DNA of 12,161 nucleotides from Anaerolineaceae bacterium UBA4781 (GCA_002403105.1 DHHD01000017.1:1-12161); one strand, 5' to 3'. Counted from the stretch's first letter, positions 1 through 8,067 are shown. The notes: generated by a model from the sequence alone, not told the origin. Numbers and translations: made by a program.

Positions 1-853
1 CCACATATTCCGGAACGGTGAATGTGGTGGTATTCCAACCCGTGAAATCCTTGACTATCTCCGCTTGTGACTGGTAATTGGTGGTCGCTCCCATGAATTC
101 GTAGTTTGTATCGAAATTATAGGTTTCCTGCATCCTGACTAGAAACCCATCTTCAGCATTCACAAAGAAGGTAATCTGTGGATATGGCTCAATGATGGTT
201 TGCATATACCAGATCTGGGGTTTTCCAGCGTTATATGCATCAACGACCTCTTTGGCAACGGTCATTTCATATTTGAAAACTCTGATCCCATTCAAGGTAT
301 CTTCACCCATATAAGAATAAGTGGCATTCGGGATTTCTGAAAACTCCATATTGATCGATCCAATCGTTGGTCGGACGGGTGCATAAGAGGATTGGATCGG
401 TTTCAATAATCCCGTGGCATCTGTCGTAAAACAGGCCTCCTTAATACATAAAAGGGTACTTTCCGTAACGTCATCGGCTGGTGGTTCGGGGTTTTCACAC
501 AAACTGATCTGATCAACCTGGTTGACGGAATATATTCTTTTTCTTGTGGTATTTTTACCAGTCGAATCATTTGAGCCATACAAATGATTTTCAGTGAAAG
601 ATTGTGCAGAATCAAATTGGCGCAACGCATTCTCCAACGCTGTTTCAGGTTGTGGAGGTTCATTGGTAGGGGTAGGGGTTACTTCAGGAACGCTTACTGC
701 AGAACTGGTGGGATTACAAGCGGTAAGAATACTTAATAAAAAAAATACTGTCAATAATCCAGAGAGCCATTTGGCATGATTCTTATTTTTCAGAGAACCG
801 GAAAATGTCTTTTTAATATTTACCTTTTTGAGAATAGATTGTCTGGGAACCAT
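1..853 (-). CDS. Tandem lipoprotein 1 (partial, C-terminus beyond window)
   Basis: Secreted, membrane-anchored lipoprotein of unknown function. The frame stays open from an ATG at 853 to the window edge (284 codons seen, no stop). Residues 1-28 are a long basic n-region (rich in Lys and Arg), followed by a hydrophobic stretch and the lipobox LTAC with Cys at residue 46. A Thr-Pro linker (TPTPTNEPPQPE) follows, then a globular part with the signature VNAEDGFLVRM near residue 230. An SD (AAGGA) lies 8 nt before the ATG. It is a clear paralog of the gene at 1091-2449: same lipobox position, same linker, and matching blocks such as DATGLLKP, EPYP and VNAEDG. The beta-rich pattern recalls LolA/LppX-like lipoproteins, but this is only an impression. 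An insert with two extra Cys (near residues 123 and 135) distinguishes it from the paralog. Confidence 0.85.
   Translation of the reverse strand, partial: MVPRQSILKKVNIKKTFSGSLKNKNHAKWLSGLLTVFFLLSILTACNPTSSAVSVPEVTPTPTNEPPQPETALENALRQFDSAQSFTENHLYGSNDSTGKNTTRKRIYSVNQVDQISLCENPEPPADDVTESTLLCIKEACFTTDATGLLKPIQSSYAPVRPTIGSINMEFSEIPNATYSYMGEDTLNGIRVFKYEMTVAKEVVDAYNAGKPQIWYMQTIIEPYPQITFFVNAEDGFLVRMQETYNFDTNYEFMGATTNYQSQAEIVKDFTGWNTTTFTVPEYV
661..722. repeat. Direct repeat copy A (lipobox/linker coding segment)
   Basis: This segment matches 2257-2318. In the first 60 positions 56 bases are identical, far above the identity of the surrounding coding sequence. It encodes the lipobox Cys region and the start of the Thr-Pro linker in both tandem lipoproteins. 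It marks a gene duplication with strong conservation, or later gene conversion, of the secretion/anchoring module. Confidence 0.8.
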
Positions 854-976
854 TTATTAAGTCCTTGTAATATTTTTATATTTTTTGGAATTTGTATTAA
901 ATTTTATACTATAGCTTAATAAAAAGATATTGGATTCTTTCTATGCTTGTTATTTGTTCCAAGAGATTTATATGAA

Positions 977-1013
977 AGACCATTCATTTCTCCAGTGGAG
1001 GATCGAATGGTCT
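977..1013 (-). terminator. Hairpin, probable terminator of lipoprotein 2
   Basis: AGACCATTC (977-985) and GAATGGTCT (1005-1013) form a perfect 9-bp stem. Inside it CTCC/GGAG can form a second short stem around AGT. It lies about 80 nt beyond the stop of the lipoprotein gene ending at 1091. The sequence after the stem on the minus strand starts with TTTC and is AT-rich, but it has no long U tract. Termination is therefore probable rather than certain. No plus-strand gene reads into it. Confidence 0.5.
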
Positions 1014-1090
1014 GTTCTTTTCAGATTCTGATTTCAATTATTAGTTTTTCGTGCATCACTTTATAATTCTTGATACACGCGAACAATTCA

Positions 1091-2449
1091 TTATTCACTT
1101 GCACCAAATTGGATGGTTTGGATCACATCCCAGAAGATGGTATCCACATCATCACCCTCTGCCGGTGTAATTGAGATCCAGAAGGTGGCAGGGAGCATGC
1201 GCCCATTTGCCCAAGCATAATCAACCGGTTCATTGAAGAGATATTCCACCTCCCGCCCATCATCCGATGAGATCACTGTTTTGCAGAAATCCAGTTCCTC
1301 CATATCGAACCACTCTGTACTTTCGATCACAGGGGATCCAGTGAAACTTGGCAGCAGCCAAAGTTGAACCACTCCATAGCAAACAGCAACGCCTGTTTCC
1401 TGATCTCTTTCATTTCCATCAAGAGGGCTCAGCGAAGCAATGCTGCTCATAAAGAGCCTTAAATCCATTGTGGAACCTGAGGGGGTTTTAAGAGTTGGAT
1501 AATCGTACGTCTCACTCAAAGAATAGACTTTAGGAAATCGAAAAGACACCAGTGAAGAATAAACACCGTTATAATCCTGCCAATCTGTGTTCTGAATATT
1601 CACATACTCGGGGATAGTAAAGGTGGTTGAATTCCAACCGGAATAATTATTTTCCAACGTATACTCGGTTTGATAATTCGTAACTTCATCCATGAGCTCA
1701 TAAGTCCAATCTTCATTGTATATTTCAGTCATTTTAACCAGATACCCATCTTCAGCATTTACATATAAAGTTACCACCGGGTATGGTTCAATCAATTCAG
1801 TGGTGAAATAATCTTGAGCTGGAGCTTCTGTATATGCATCGATCATTTCTTTTGTCACCTGTATCTCATATTCAAAAACTCTCATTCCATCAATCGTATT
1901 TTCACCTACATAGGTATAGTTGGAATCCAAGATTTCAGATAGGTTTTTACTGAGAGATTCAATTACTGGGCGATAGATTGGATAGGTAGATTTAACAGGT
2001 TTTAATAGTCCGGTAGCATCCGCTGAATAACAATTTGCCGATATGCAGAGTCTTGTGTGTTTAATATCCCAATCAAACGTTGATTCAAATTCATGTATAT
2101 TTGTTTGATTTAACTGATCGACATAATGCGTTGAAGTGCTTGTCCAGCCATCGCCATCACTTTGCTTAGCGTTATTTGAACCGGTCACTGTAAACGATTG
2201 GGCTTCATCGAAGCGCTGCAGTGCATTTTCCAATGCGGTTTCCGGTTGGGGTGGTTCAGGGGTAGGGGTAGGGGTTATTTCAGGAACGCTCACTGCAGAA
2301 CTGGTGGGATTACAAGCTGTCAAGATACCCAGCAAGAAAATTAACACAAACAATCCAGAAAACCATTTAAGGGGATCTCTATCTTTTTGAAAGGCGAAAA
2401 GTTGTTTCTGCGTTTTTTTATTTTTGTTTTTAATATCTTGATGAATCAT
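1091..2449 (-). CDS. Tandem lipoprotein 2, hypothetical
   Basis: Secreted lipoprotein of 452 residues, function unknown. I choose ATG 2449 over the longer TTG start at 2524 for three reasons. GGAGG lies 10 nt upstream. The lipobox Cys then falls at residue 46, exactly as in the neighbouring paralog. A TATAAT -10-like element on the minus strand (2499-2504) sits between the two starts. After a basic n-region comes a hydrophobic stretch ending in LTAC, then a TPTPTPEPPQPE linker, a first globular half shared with the paralog (VNAEDGYLVKM), and a C-terminal half whose counterpart in the paralog lies outside the window. The two genes point the same way, 237 nt apart, with a hairpin between them, so they are probably separate transcripts. 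A LolA/LppX-like fold is possible but not shown. Confidence 0.85.
   Translation of the reverse strand: MIHQDIKNKNKKTQKQLFAFQKDRDPLKWFSGLFVLIFLLGILTACNPTSSAVSVPEITPTPTPEPPQPETALENALQRFDEAQSFTVTGSNNAKQSDGDGWTSTSTHYVDQLNQTNIHEFESTFDWDIKHTRLCISANCYSADATGLLKPVKSTYPIYRPVIESLSKNLSEILDSNYTYVGENTIDGMRVFEYEIQVTKEMIDAYTEAPAQDYFTTELIEPYPVVTLYVNAEDGYLVKMTEIYNEDWTYELMDEVTNYQTEYTLENNYSGWNSTTFTIPEYVNIQNTDWQDYNGVYSSLVSFRFPKVYSLSETYDYPTLKTPSGSTMDLRLFMSSIASLSPLDGNERDQETGVAVCYGVVQLWLLPSFTGSPVIESTEWFDMEELDFCKTVISSDDGREVEYLFNEPVDYAWANGRMLPATFWISITPAEGDDVDTIFWDVIQTIQFGASE
2257..2318. repeat. Direct repeat copy B (lipobox/linker coding segment)
   Basis: Partner of the copy at 661-722, offset by 1596 nt. Identity is 56 of 60 over the first 60 bases. 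It sits at the same place in the paralogous lipoprotein, covering the lipobox and the Pro/Thr linker. Confidence 0.8.
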
Positions 2450-2498
2450 TTTTCCAATTCCTCCAATTTTGAAAATTACAAGAACCAATACAATGAGA

Positions 2499-2504
2499 AT
2501 TATA
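2499..2504 (-). promoter_or_regulatory. Possible -10 element for lipoprotein 2
   Basis: Read on the minus strand this is TATAAT. It lies 49 nt before the ATG at 2449 and would give a leader of roughly 40 nt. A convincing -35 at 16-18 nt spacing is missing: ATTTGA at 16 nt is poor, and TTGATC stands too close at 14 nt. Its main value is that it falls inside the longer TTG-initiated reading frame, which argues for the shorter protein. Confidence 0.3.
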
Positions 2505-2703
2505 TAGTAGAAAATTGTGATCAAATAAACCTTTCTTTTTTTAGATGGGCATACCGGAGAACACTACTCAACATAGAAATGATCTTGATAATGTTGCCAA
2601 TGATCAGAAAAATAGAAGATCTCGAGCTATATACACATATTCATTTGTGGTTTAATAACAAGCAGTTCCATCGAGTTCAATTCTATTTTTTTAAAGGATA
2701 ACC

Positions 2704-3282
2704 ATGAAAATTCATTTGATCATCGATCACCCCGATCCAAACAGTTTCAATCATGCCATTATGAACGCCTTCATTCAGGGAATCGACACAACCCGGCACA
2801 GTCTGGATATTCTCGACCTCAATGCAGATAATTTCAATCCGATCATGAGCAAGGATGAAATTACAGATTATAACAACGGGGAATGCTTTGATCCGAAGGT
2901 CAAGGAATATCAACTGCGTTTACAATCCGCAGAGTATCTCGTGATGTTCTTTCCCATCTGGTGGATGGTAATGCCTGCGCGGTTGAAGGGTTGGATGGAC
3001 AAGGTGCTTTTACCAGGTTTTGCTTTTACCAAAGGAGCCGATCCAGAACCTTTGCTCACTCATATCACAACAGCAGCCATCTTCACCACCACTGCGGTAT
3101 CCGATGAAGCGCACCGCAAGGATTTCAACAATGCCCTGCATTGGGTACTCTGCAAGGGAACTCTCAATTTTGTGGGAATTGCAAACACGCAATGGCTTAA
3201 TTTTGGAGAAACCGGAATCACCAGCCATGAAAAGCACAAGGAATGGTTAGAATTCGTCCAGAATTTTGCACAGAAATTATAA
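2704..3282 (+). CDS. NAD(P)H:quinone oxidoreductase-like flavoprotein (Flavodoxin_2 family)
   Basis: Predicted cytosolic FMN/FAD enzyme of the NQO1/KefF/MdaB type, transferring two electrons from NAD(P)H to quinones or similar acceptors. The 192 residues match the family's usual 170-230. Near the N-terminus, HPDPNSFN (9-16) corresponds to the flavin-phosphate loop. FPIWWMVMPARLKGWMDKVL (83-102) is the hallmark block that contacts the isoalloxazine, followed by LPGFAF. An SD AAAGGA lies 6 nt before the ATG. The gene is divergent from lipoprotein 2 across 254 nt and convergent with the methyltransferase operon, separated only by a shared hairpin. The physiological substrate cannot be told from sequence. 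A role in stress defence or in supplying low-potential electrons to the nearby corrinoid system would be guesswork. Confidence 0.88.
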   Translation: MKIHLIIDHPDPNSFNHAIMNAFIQGIDTTRHSLDILDLNADNFNPIMSKDEITDYNNGECFDPKVKEYQLRLQSAEYLVMFFPIWWMVMPARLKGWMDKVLLPGFAFTKGADPEPLLTHITTAAIFTTTAVSDEAHRKDFNNALHWVLCKGTLNFVGIANTQWLNFGETGITSHEKHKEWLEFVQNFAQKL

Positions 3283-3311
3283 GAAAATGCCCCTTTCTTA
3301 GGGGCATTTTC
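3283..3311. terminator. Bidirectional intrinsic terminator between convergent genes
   Basis: GAAAATGCCCC (3283-3293) and GGGGCATTTTC (3301-3311) form a perfect 11-bp stem with a 7-nt loop. The stem begins immediately after the stop of the oxidoreductase (3280-3282) and lies about 30 nt past the stop of the methyltransferase read from the other side. The A-rich and T-rich ends of the stem supply U-rich 3' arms in both directions, which suits a shared terminator. Confidence 0.85.
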
Positions 3312-3342
3312 AAAACGATAAATGAATACCGGTAAACAACTT

Positions 3343-4437
3343 TTATTTGGTTGGATACCCACACACATCCAACGCAGCAGTAAGATGATTCTCCAATGAT
3401 TCTTCGGGTAAGTCTTCAACATGTTCGATGATGAGCTGTTTCTTGCCATGTTCTTGCAAGATCTTCTCATACCCTTCATGCAATTCCTTTTTATTCGCAT
3501 AAGCAAGATGGGGGGGCAGGTTCACCGAGAGGATCTTTTCCGGAAAGAATTCTTTGGCTTCAGTTAGTGAAATATTCCCAATAGGGGGTACGGTGAAGGA
3601 ATCAACAATGTCAATATTCGACTCATGAATCTCTTTCGCCAGATGACGCAGGAGTCCATCATGATGCACGGCGAATTTTTTACCGGTTCCTGCCAGGGCT
3701 TTTACATAGATATTATAAACTGGCATACAATATTCACGATAGTATTTGGGTGAAATAAAGTTTGTGATGTTATCCACCAGAGTGATATGCTGTGCGGGGC
3801 AACCGGCTGTGATCTCTGCGGCTTTCAGATGGAAACGATGCTGAATATCAAGATATTCCAGCAATAAGTCAGGTTTGGTTTTGAAATCAATGGCTGCCCG
3901 TTCTACCGGAGCCAACTCGATCCAGGCACGTTGAAAAGGAGTCTTGTCAACCACCGCGATCGTGGTACCGCCAGTGCCCAGATCCTTCTGGTCACCTTCA
4001 AGCTCTTCATAATTGGGCACCATACTCTCCAGCATTTTTTGAAAGATGAAATTAATTACACGCCAATCCTCAACTTCTTTCACAAAGAAGGTTTTTGCCG
4101 AATGAGTAAGCACATCCACTCCGGGGTTAATGCCAACAATAGAATCCACTGTACCAACCGGAGTTTCAAAGATATGCTGGATCATCCATACATCGTTTTG
4201 GCAATAACTTTTTTGTGTATAAGCAATATCTTTATGGAATGGATTGATCATGTGGTCAAAGAAGAACATAGGTTTATAGGGTGGGAGAATATGAGTGATG
4301 CCCATGCCACGCTCCGTTAAACGACGCAGCATACCATGGGTAGGTCCACCGCGCAGACCAAGCGCAAAGACAACATCCACCTTGTCTGGTTCTTCATTAT
4401 TGATAACAGCTAAGTGCCGTTCATAGGGATTCATCAT
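3343..4437 (-). CDS. URO-D superfamily corrinoid methyltransferase (MtaA/CmuA-like)
   Basis: Predicted cytosolic TIM-barrel methyltransferase of the uroporphyrinogen-decarboxylase superfamily. Its members move methyl groups between a substrate or acceptor (thiol, folate) and a corrinoid protein. The 364 residues fit the family. Family-like blocks are VDNITNFISPKYYREYCMP (221-239), AVHHDG (256-261) and IGNISLTEAK (286-295). Classical MtaA/MtbA enzymes carry H-x-C plus a distant Cys as zinc ligands. Here the first site reads H258-H259-D260, so a Cys is replaced by Asp, and no obvious C-terminal Cys ligand is visible. This argues against heme biosynthesis in context and for an unusual methyltransferase, but haem-type or unknown activity is not excluded. 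The ATG overlaps the permease stop by 4 nt (ATGA) and GGCGG lies 6 nt upstream, so translation is coupled to the importer. The likely partner is the corrinoid protein at 10495. Confidence 0.82.
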   Translation of the reverse strand: MMNPYERHLAVINNEEPDKVDVVFALGLRGGPTHGMLRRLTERGMGITHILPPYKPMFFFDHMINPFHKDIAYTQKSYCQNDVWMIQHIFETPVGTVDSIVGINPGVDVLTHSAKTFFVKEVEDWRVINFIFQKMLESMVPNYEELEGDQKDLGTGGTTIAVVDKTPFQRAWIELAPVERAAIDFKTKPDLLLEYLDIQHRFHLKAAEITAGCPAQHITLVDNITNFISPKYYREYCMPVYNIYVKALAGTGKKFAVHHDGLLRHLAKEIHESNIDIVDSFTVPPIGNISLTEAKEFFPEKILSVNLPPHLAYANKKELHEGYEKILQEHGKKQLIIEHVEDLPEESLENHLTAALDVCGYPTK

Positions 4438-5387
4438 AATTTACCGCCTTTGGTTTCCGTGTCTGTGAGTGCAATCGAAGTTAACAAGGTAGTAGTTTTT
4501 CTACTCTTGCGGACAGCCCGAAATATCAGGGCTAAAATTGTGGTGAGATAGGGCAGCATGAGTGTGAACTGTGAAGGTATACCCATATTTTGGATACGTA
4601 ACGAAATTCCTTCTGCCAAACCAAAAAGCAATGATGTGATCGCCATCGTAACAGGGTTGGAACCTCCAAAGATCACTGCTGATAAAGCAATAAATCCACG
4701 CCCGGCTGTCATATCTTCTACGAACATCTTCAGGTAACCCAAAGAGAGATGAGCACCAGCTAATCCACACATGACAGAGCAGATAGTATTAGCGATCCAG
4801 CGTATTTTATTCACACGGATGCCAGTAGTTTCCAGCGCTTCGGGGTGTTCTCCTGCAGCGCGAAAATAGAATCCGTATGGAGTACGATACACGAGGAACC
4901 AGAAAATAACGATCATGATCCAGGAAATATAAACAAAAGCAGAATGATTATTCAATAATTGGTCAAGAACTGGAATGTCATCCAGAAAAGCCATGTGTAT
5001 ATTGGGAATTCCTTCAATACGGGGATCGCTGAATGAACCACGAACGTTAAAGAACAATCTGGAGAAAAATACAGTCGCTTCAGATGCAAGAAGGTTGAGC
5101 GCAATTCCAACCACAAAGACATCTGCTTTTAATTTGATGGTGAAAAGACCAAAAAGCAATCCATAGATCAAAGCCGCCAATACTGCAAAACAAATACCAA
5201 TTACATAACTTTCAAAAAGATAACTACCAAGGACAGCAAAGAAAGCACCGATCAACATGAACCCTTCCAGAGAAATGTTCAGGTCTCCCGCACTCAAGCT
5301 GATCAATCCGCCTAAACCTACCAGGATGAAAGGAGTGGCCATCCGCAACCCGGTGCTGAGAACATCTAAAATAAAATCCAGGTTCAT
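4434..5387 (-). CDS. ABC importer permease 2 (BPD_transp_2, YufQ/NupQ-like)
   Basis: Inner-membrane permease of a BMP-type (nucleoside/simple sugar class) ABC importer, 317 residues with roughly 8-10 hydrophobic segments. LSAGDLNISLEG (31-42) is the variant of the family block usually read as RaGvxNiGxEG, followed by LIGAFF. A cytoplasmic coupling stretch falls around YRTPYGFYFRAAGEHPEALETTGI, with the GEhPxaAettGi pattern typical of the family. The start ATG at 5387 overlaps the stop of permease 1 by 4 nt, and GAGGTG sits 5 nt upstream. The stop in turn overlaps the methyltransferase start. Together with permease 1 it should form the heterodimeric channel. Confidence 0.92.
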   Translation of the reverse strand: MNLDFILDVLSTGLRMATPFILVGLGGLISLSAGDLNISLEGFMLIGAFFAVLGSYLFESYVIGICFAVLAALIYGLLFGLFTIKLKADVFVVGIALNLLASEATVFFSRLFFNVRGSFSDPRIEGIPNIHMAFLDDIPVLDQLLNNHSAFVYISWIMIVIFWFLVYRTPYGFYFRAAGEHPEALETTGIRVNKIRWIANTICSVMCGLAGAHLSLGYLKMFVEDMTAGRGFIALSAVIFGGSNPVTMAITSLLFGLAEGISLRIQNMGIPSQFTLMLPYLTTILALIFRAVRKSRKTTTLLTSIALTDTETKGGKL

Positions 5388-6451
5388 TGTTTCACCTCTT
5401 CGTCAACCAAGATGATATGCTTTCTCTTACGGAAAAGAATGGAAACAAATTCTCTACCGGTAATGAACAAGATCAGGGCTGCTAACAAGACCCCGGTGAG
5501 ATCAGAAGGGACATTAGCAACCTGTTCCATACCCAGTGCGCCATTTTTAAAGATGCTGAATACAAAGCTTACTGCAATGATCGCAATAGGGTTATTTTTT
5601 GCAAGCATGGCAATTAAGACACCATCCCAACCATATGGACCGGCAATGGATTCCCAGTAGCGATAATTGGAACCACACACCAACACTGCTCCAGCTAAAC
5701 CTGATAATAACCCACTGAGGATCATTGCTTTCATCTGGTCTTTTCCGACATTCACTCCACCATATTGGGCAAAGCGGGGATTGAGACCTATCATTTTCCA
5801 ACGATAACCCTGGTTGGTGTAATTGAATATCCAATAGACAATAGCCGCTGCTACTAATGCAAAAATAATTCCTGAACGCAGTTCAACACTTTGAATCAAG
5901 AATGGGAGTTTTGCAGATTCCTCCACAGGCGGGGTAGTACCGCTCCAACGGGTCATATCACGAAAAGGATAGTTCGCCAGATAGCTGGTGAACATAAAGA
6001 AAACAGAATTGAGCATGATCGTGGAAATCACTTCATCTACTTTCCATTTCACTCTCAAATAGCCCGGAATTGCCGCGCCGATTATACCCATAAAGATTGC
6101 AGCCAGGATGCATAATGGAAGGTGAATATAAATAGGCAATCCGATCAATTTATAACCCACTACAGCTGCGGCGATCGCACCCAGCTCGATTTGCCCTTTA
6201 CCTCCCAGGTTATAGATGCCTGCATTAGATGCCACAGCGGCGCATAAAGCAGCAAGTATCAATGCCATGGAGCGATTCATTAGATTGGTAATGGCGCTCA
6301 CATCCCCCACTGCATAAGAAAACATGGCAGCATATGCTTGTAGCGGATTCTTACCGATCATTAACATAATAAGCGCGCCAAAGAGCATGGTGGCGAGAAA
6401 CACCCCCAGAATAGAGACCAATGAGTTTACTGACTTCTTTGAATTTTTCAC
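5384..6451 (-). CDS. ABC importer permease 1 (BPD_transp_2, YufP/NupP-like)
   Basis: Inner-membrane permease partner, 355 residues, mostly hydrophobic, with a short basic N-terminus. NLGGKGQIELGA (81-92) matches the family block NiGgEGQ, with Lys in place of the usual Glu. YLRVKWKVDEVISTIMLN (131-148) is the family's EVIsTxMLN coupling region. A non-membrane loop (about 161-185) probably faces outside. The start is GTG at 6451, overlapping the ATPase stop by 4 nt (GTGA), with GGGAG 6 nt upstream. This is a good case of translational coupling from an alternative start. The stop overlaps the start of permease 2. Confidence 0.92.
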   Translation of the reverse strand: MKNSKKSVNSLVSILGVFLATMLFGALIMLMIGKNPLQAYAAMFSYAVGDVSAITNLMNRSMALILAALCAAVASNAGIYNLGGKGQIELGAIAAAVVGYKLIGLPIYIHLPLCILAAIFMGIIGAAIPGYLRVKWKVDEVISTIMLNSVFFMFTSYLANYPFRDMTRWSGTTPPVEESAKLPFLIQSVELRSGIIFALVAAAIVYWIFNYTNQGYRWKMIGLNPRFAQYGGVNVGKDQMKAMILSGLLSGLAGAVLVCGSNYRYWESIAGPYGWDGVLIAMLAKNNPIAIIAVSFVFSIFKNGALGMEQVANVPSDLTGVLLAALILFITGREFVSILFRKRKHIILVDEEVKQ

Positions 6452-8001
6452 ATTTTGCTCCCAGTATTTGGAGTTGTGCGTTTTGCACCGGTCATATACA
6501 ATCCAACTTCTTCCGAAGTAACTTTATCTGGCAAGAAATCAGCCACAATCTCACCCTCATAGATCACAAGGATACGATCGCTGAGGAGAAATAGTTCATC
6601 CAGATCCGCGGATACCAATACAATGGCATTGTTCGCTTCGCGTGCATCCAGTAATTGTTGATAGATAAATTCAGAAGCACCGATATCCAATCCACGAGCT
6701 GGCTGAAGTACCAACAAGCATTTGTGTTTCCCTGAAAGTTCCCGGGCAACCACAACCTTTTGAAGGTTTCCACCAGAAAGAGTGCCAACCAGAGTATCGG
6801 GACCTTGCGCAACAATGTTGAATTTTTTAATTAATTTACTCGAATGTTCGTTGATCTCTTTCCAATTCATTACATCTGGTTTAGAGATGAAAGGAGCACA
6901 ATCATTTTGATCAATCATCAGATTTTCTTTGATCGAGGCTTTCACACTGGCGCCTGTGATCATTCGGTCTTCGGGGATAAAACGAATACCTAAAGCACGC
7001 AGATCAGCGGTGGTCTTTTTTGAAATTGATGAACCATTGAAAAACATTTCACCCTGATCAATGGGCATCAGACCTGCCAATGCTTCCATCAATTCAAATT
7101 GTCCATTTCCTTCAACACCAGCTATTCCAACGATCTCACCAGCCTTCACATGAAAAGATACATCCTTAACACAATAAGAATTTGACGATCGCTTGATCGA
7201 AAGGTTTTTCGTTTGCAGAACAATTTTCTGGTCAAATGATTTCTCCTGTTTGCCAACCGTCCATATTCGGTCACGACCGACAATCAAGCGGGCAAGTTCA
7301 GGCTCTGTTGTTTTTTTCGTCTCAAGAGTCACCAGGGTTTCGCCTTTTCGCATAACAGTTATTCTGTTCGAAAGAGCAAGTACCTCTTTGAGTTTATGGG
7401 AAATAAAAAGGATGGTTTTATCTTTCGCCACCATTTCACGACAAATTTTGAATAGGTCTTCAGTTTCAAATGGGGTAAGCACTGCTGTAGGTTCATCCAA
7501 AATAAGAATTTCAGCACCACGATAAATTGCTTTGATGATCTCAATGCGTTGTTGAATGCCCACGGAAACATCTTGAGTAAGAGAATGGAGTGGAATGGTC
7601 AGGTTATAATGTTCGCAAATTTCTTGAACCTTCTTCTCTGCATTTTTGTTGTCAACAAAGACAAGATTCTGCTTGGGTTCGTAACCCAGAATTACATTTT
7701 GCAGTACAGTGAAGGATGGAACCAGCATAAAGTGCTGGTGAACCATGCCGATTCCAAGTTTTTTCGCTTCACGGGCAGATGTGATTGAGACCTCTTTATC
7801 ATTGAGGAAAATTTTGCCATCATCCGGTTGCTGAACACCATACAGAATATTCATCAACGTGGATTTACCTGCACCGTTTTCTCCGACTATGGCATGGATC
7901 TCACCTTTCTTGACAACAAGGTTAGCGTTACGGTTCGCCTGCACACCGCCTTCGAATGTCTTGTTAATATTTTCCAAACGGAGTAGAGTTTCAGTTTTCA
8001 T
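6448..8001 (-). CDS. ABC importer ATPase, tandem nucleotide-binding domains (YufO/NupO-like)
   Basis: Cytosolic energy-coupling subunit with two fused ABC domains, 517 residues, the normal length for nucleoside/ribose-class importers. Domain 1 carries Walker A GENGAGKST (40-48), Q-loop around 89, signature VSVGIQQR (145-152, first residue V where L is usual), Walker B ILILDEP (165-171) and H-loop SH (201-202). Domain 2 is degenerate, as is usual in this class. Its P-loop position reads GVEGNGQFEL without the Lys, its signature LSGGNLQK (408-415) is intact, and its Walker B reads VLQPARGLD with Gln for the catalytic Glu. So one canonical and one degenerate ATP site are expected. No good SD precedes the ATG at 8001, and a 10-bp hairpin sits just upstream, so it may be expressed below the binding protein. 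Confidence 0.94.
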   Translation of the reverse strand: MKTETLLRLENINKTFEGGVQANRNANLVVKKGEIHAIVGENGAGKSTLMNILYGVQQPDDGKIFLNDKEVSITSAREAKKLGIGMVHQHFMLVPSFTVLQNVILGYEPKQNLVFVDNKNAEKKVQEICEHYNLTIPLHSLTQDVSVGIQQRIEIIKAIYRGAEILILDEPTAVLTPFETEDLFKICREMVAKDKTILFISHKLKEVLALSNRITVMRKGETLVTLETKKTTEPELARLIVGRDRIWTVGKQEKSFDQKIVLQTKNLSIKRSSNSYCVKDVSFHVKAGEIVGIAGVEGNGQFELMEALAGLMPIDQGEMFFNGSSISKKTTADLRALGIRFIPEDRMITGASVKASIKENLMIDQNDCAPFISKPDVMNWKEINEHSSKLIKKFNIVAQGPDTLVGTLSGGNLQKVVVARELSGKHKCLLVLQPARGLDIGASEFIYQQLLDAREANNAIVLVSADLDELFLLSDRILVIYEGEIVADFLPDKVTSEEVGLYMTGAKRTTPNTGSKM

Positions 8002-8031
8002 GGGGTATTTGATTTCTCATCGTTATAAGAT

Positions 8032-8067
8032 GGATGTGACCAGGAGCGGTCATTCCCGGTCACATCC
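8032..8067 (-). promoter_or_regulatory. Intercistronic hairpin between binding protein and ATPase genes
   Basis: GGATGTGACC (8032-8041) and GGTCACATCC (8058-8067) form a perfect 10-bp stem with a 16-nt loop. It begins 15 nt after the binding-protein stop and ends 30 nt before the ATPase start. No U tract follows on the minus strand. It fits the stabilising or partially terminating hairpins found after binding-protein genes in many ABC operons, which keep the binding protein in excess. Confidence 0.7.

Noticed and set aside
403..663. 86-codon minus-strand frame inside lipoprotein 1, suggesting a frameshift
   Set aside because: Translating from ATG 853 gives an uninterrupted frame to the window edge with paralog-like residues throughout. 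No frameshift is needed.
2387..2701. 104-codon plus-strand frame before the oxidoreductase
   Set aside because: It overlaps the 5' end and promoter region of lipoprotein 2, has low-complexity composition and no convincing start signal.
3060..3506. 148-codon minus-strand frame across the convergent junction
   Set aside because: It crosses the shared terminator and lies out of frame with both well-supported genes.
3931..4320. 129-codon plus-strand frame inside the methyltransferase gene
   Set aside because: Shadow of a conserved gene, with no motif and no ribosome site seen.
3343..4437. Annotation as uroporphyrinogen decarboxylase of heme biosynthesis
   Set aside because: Gene neighbourhood, overlap with an importer gene and the corrinoid partner all point to the methyltransferase branch of the superfamily.
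7193..7525. 110-codon plus-strand frame opposite the ATPase gene
   Set aside because: Shadow of the conserved ABC domain on the other strand.
7991..8020. Nine-codon upstream ORF overlapping the ATPase start
   Set aside because: It has no SD and no conservation evidence. It is too short to separate from chance.
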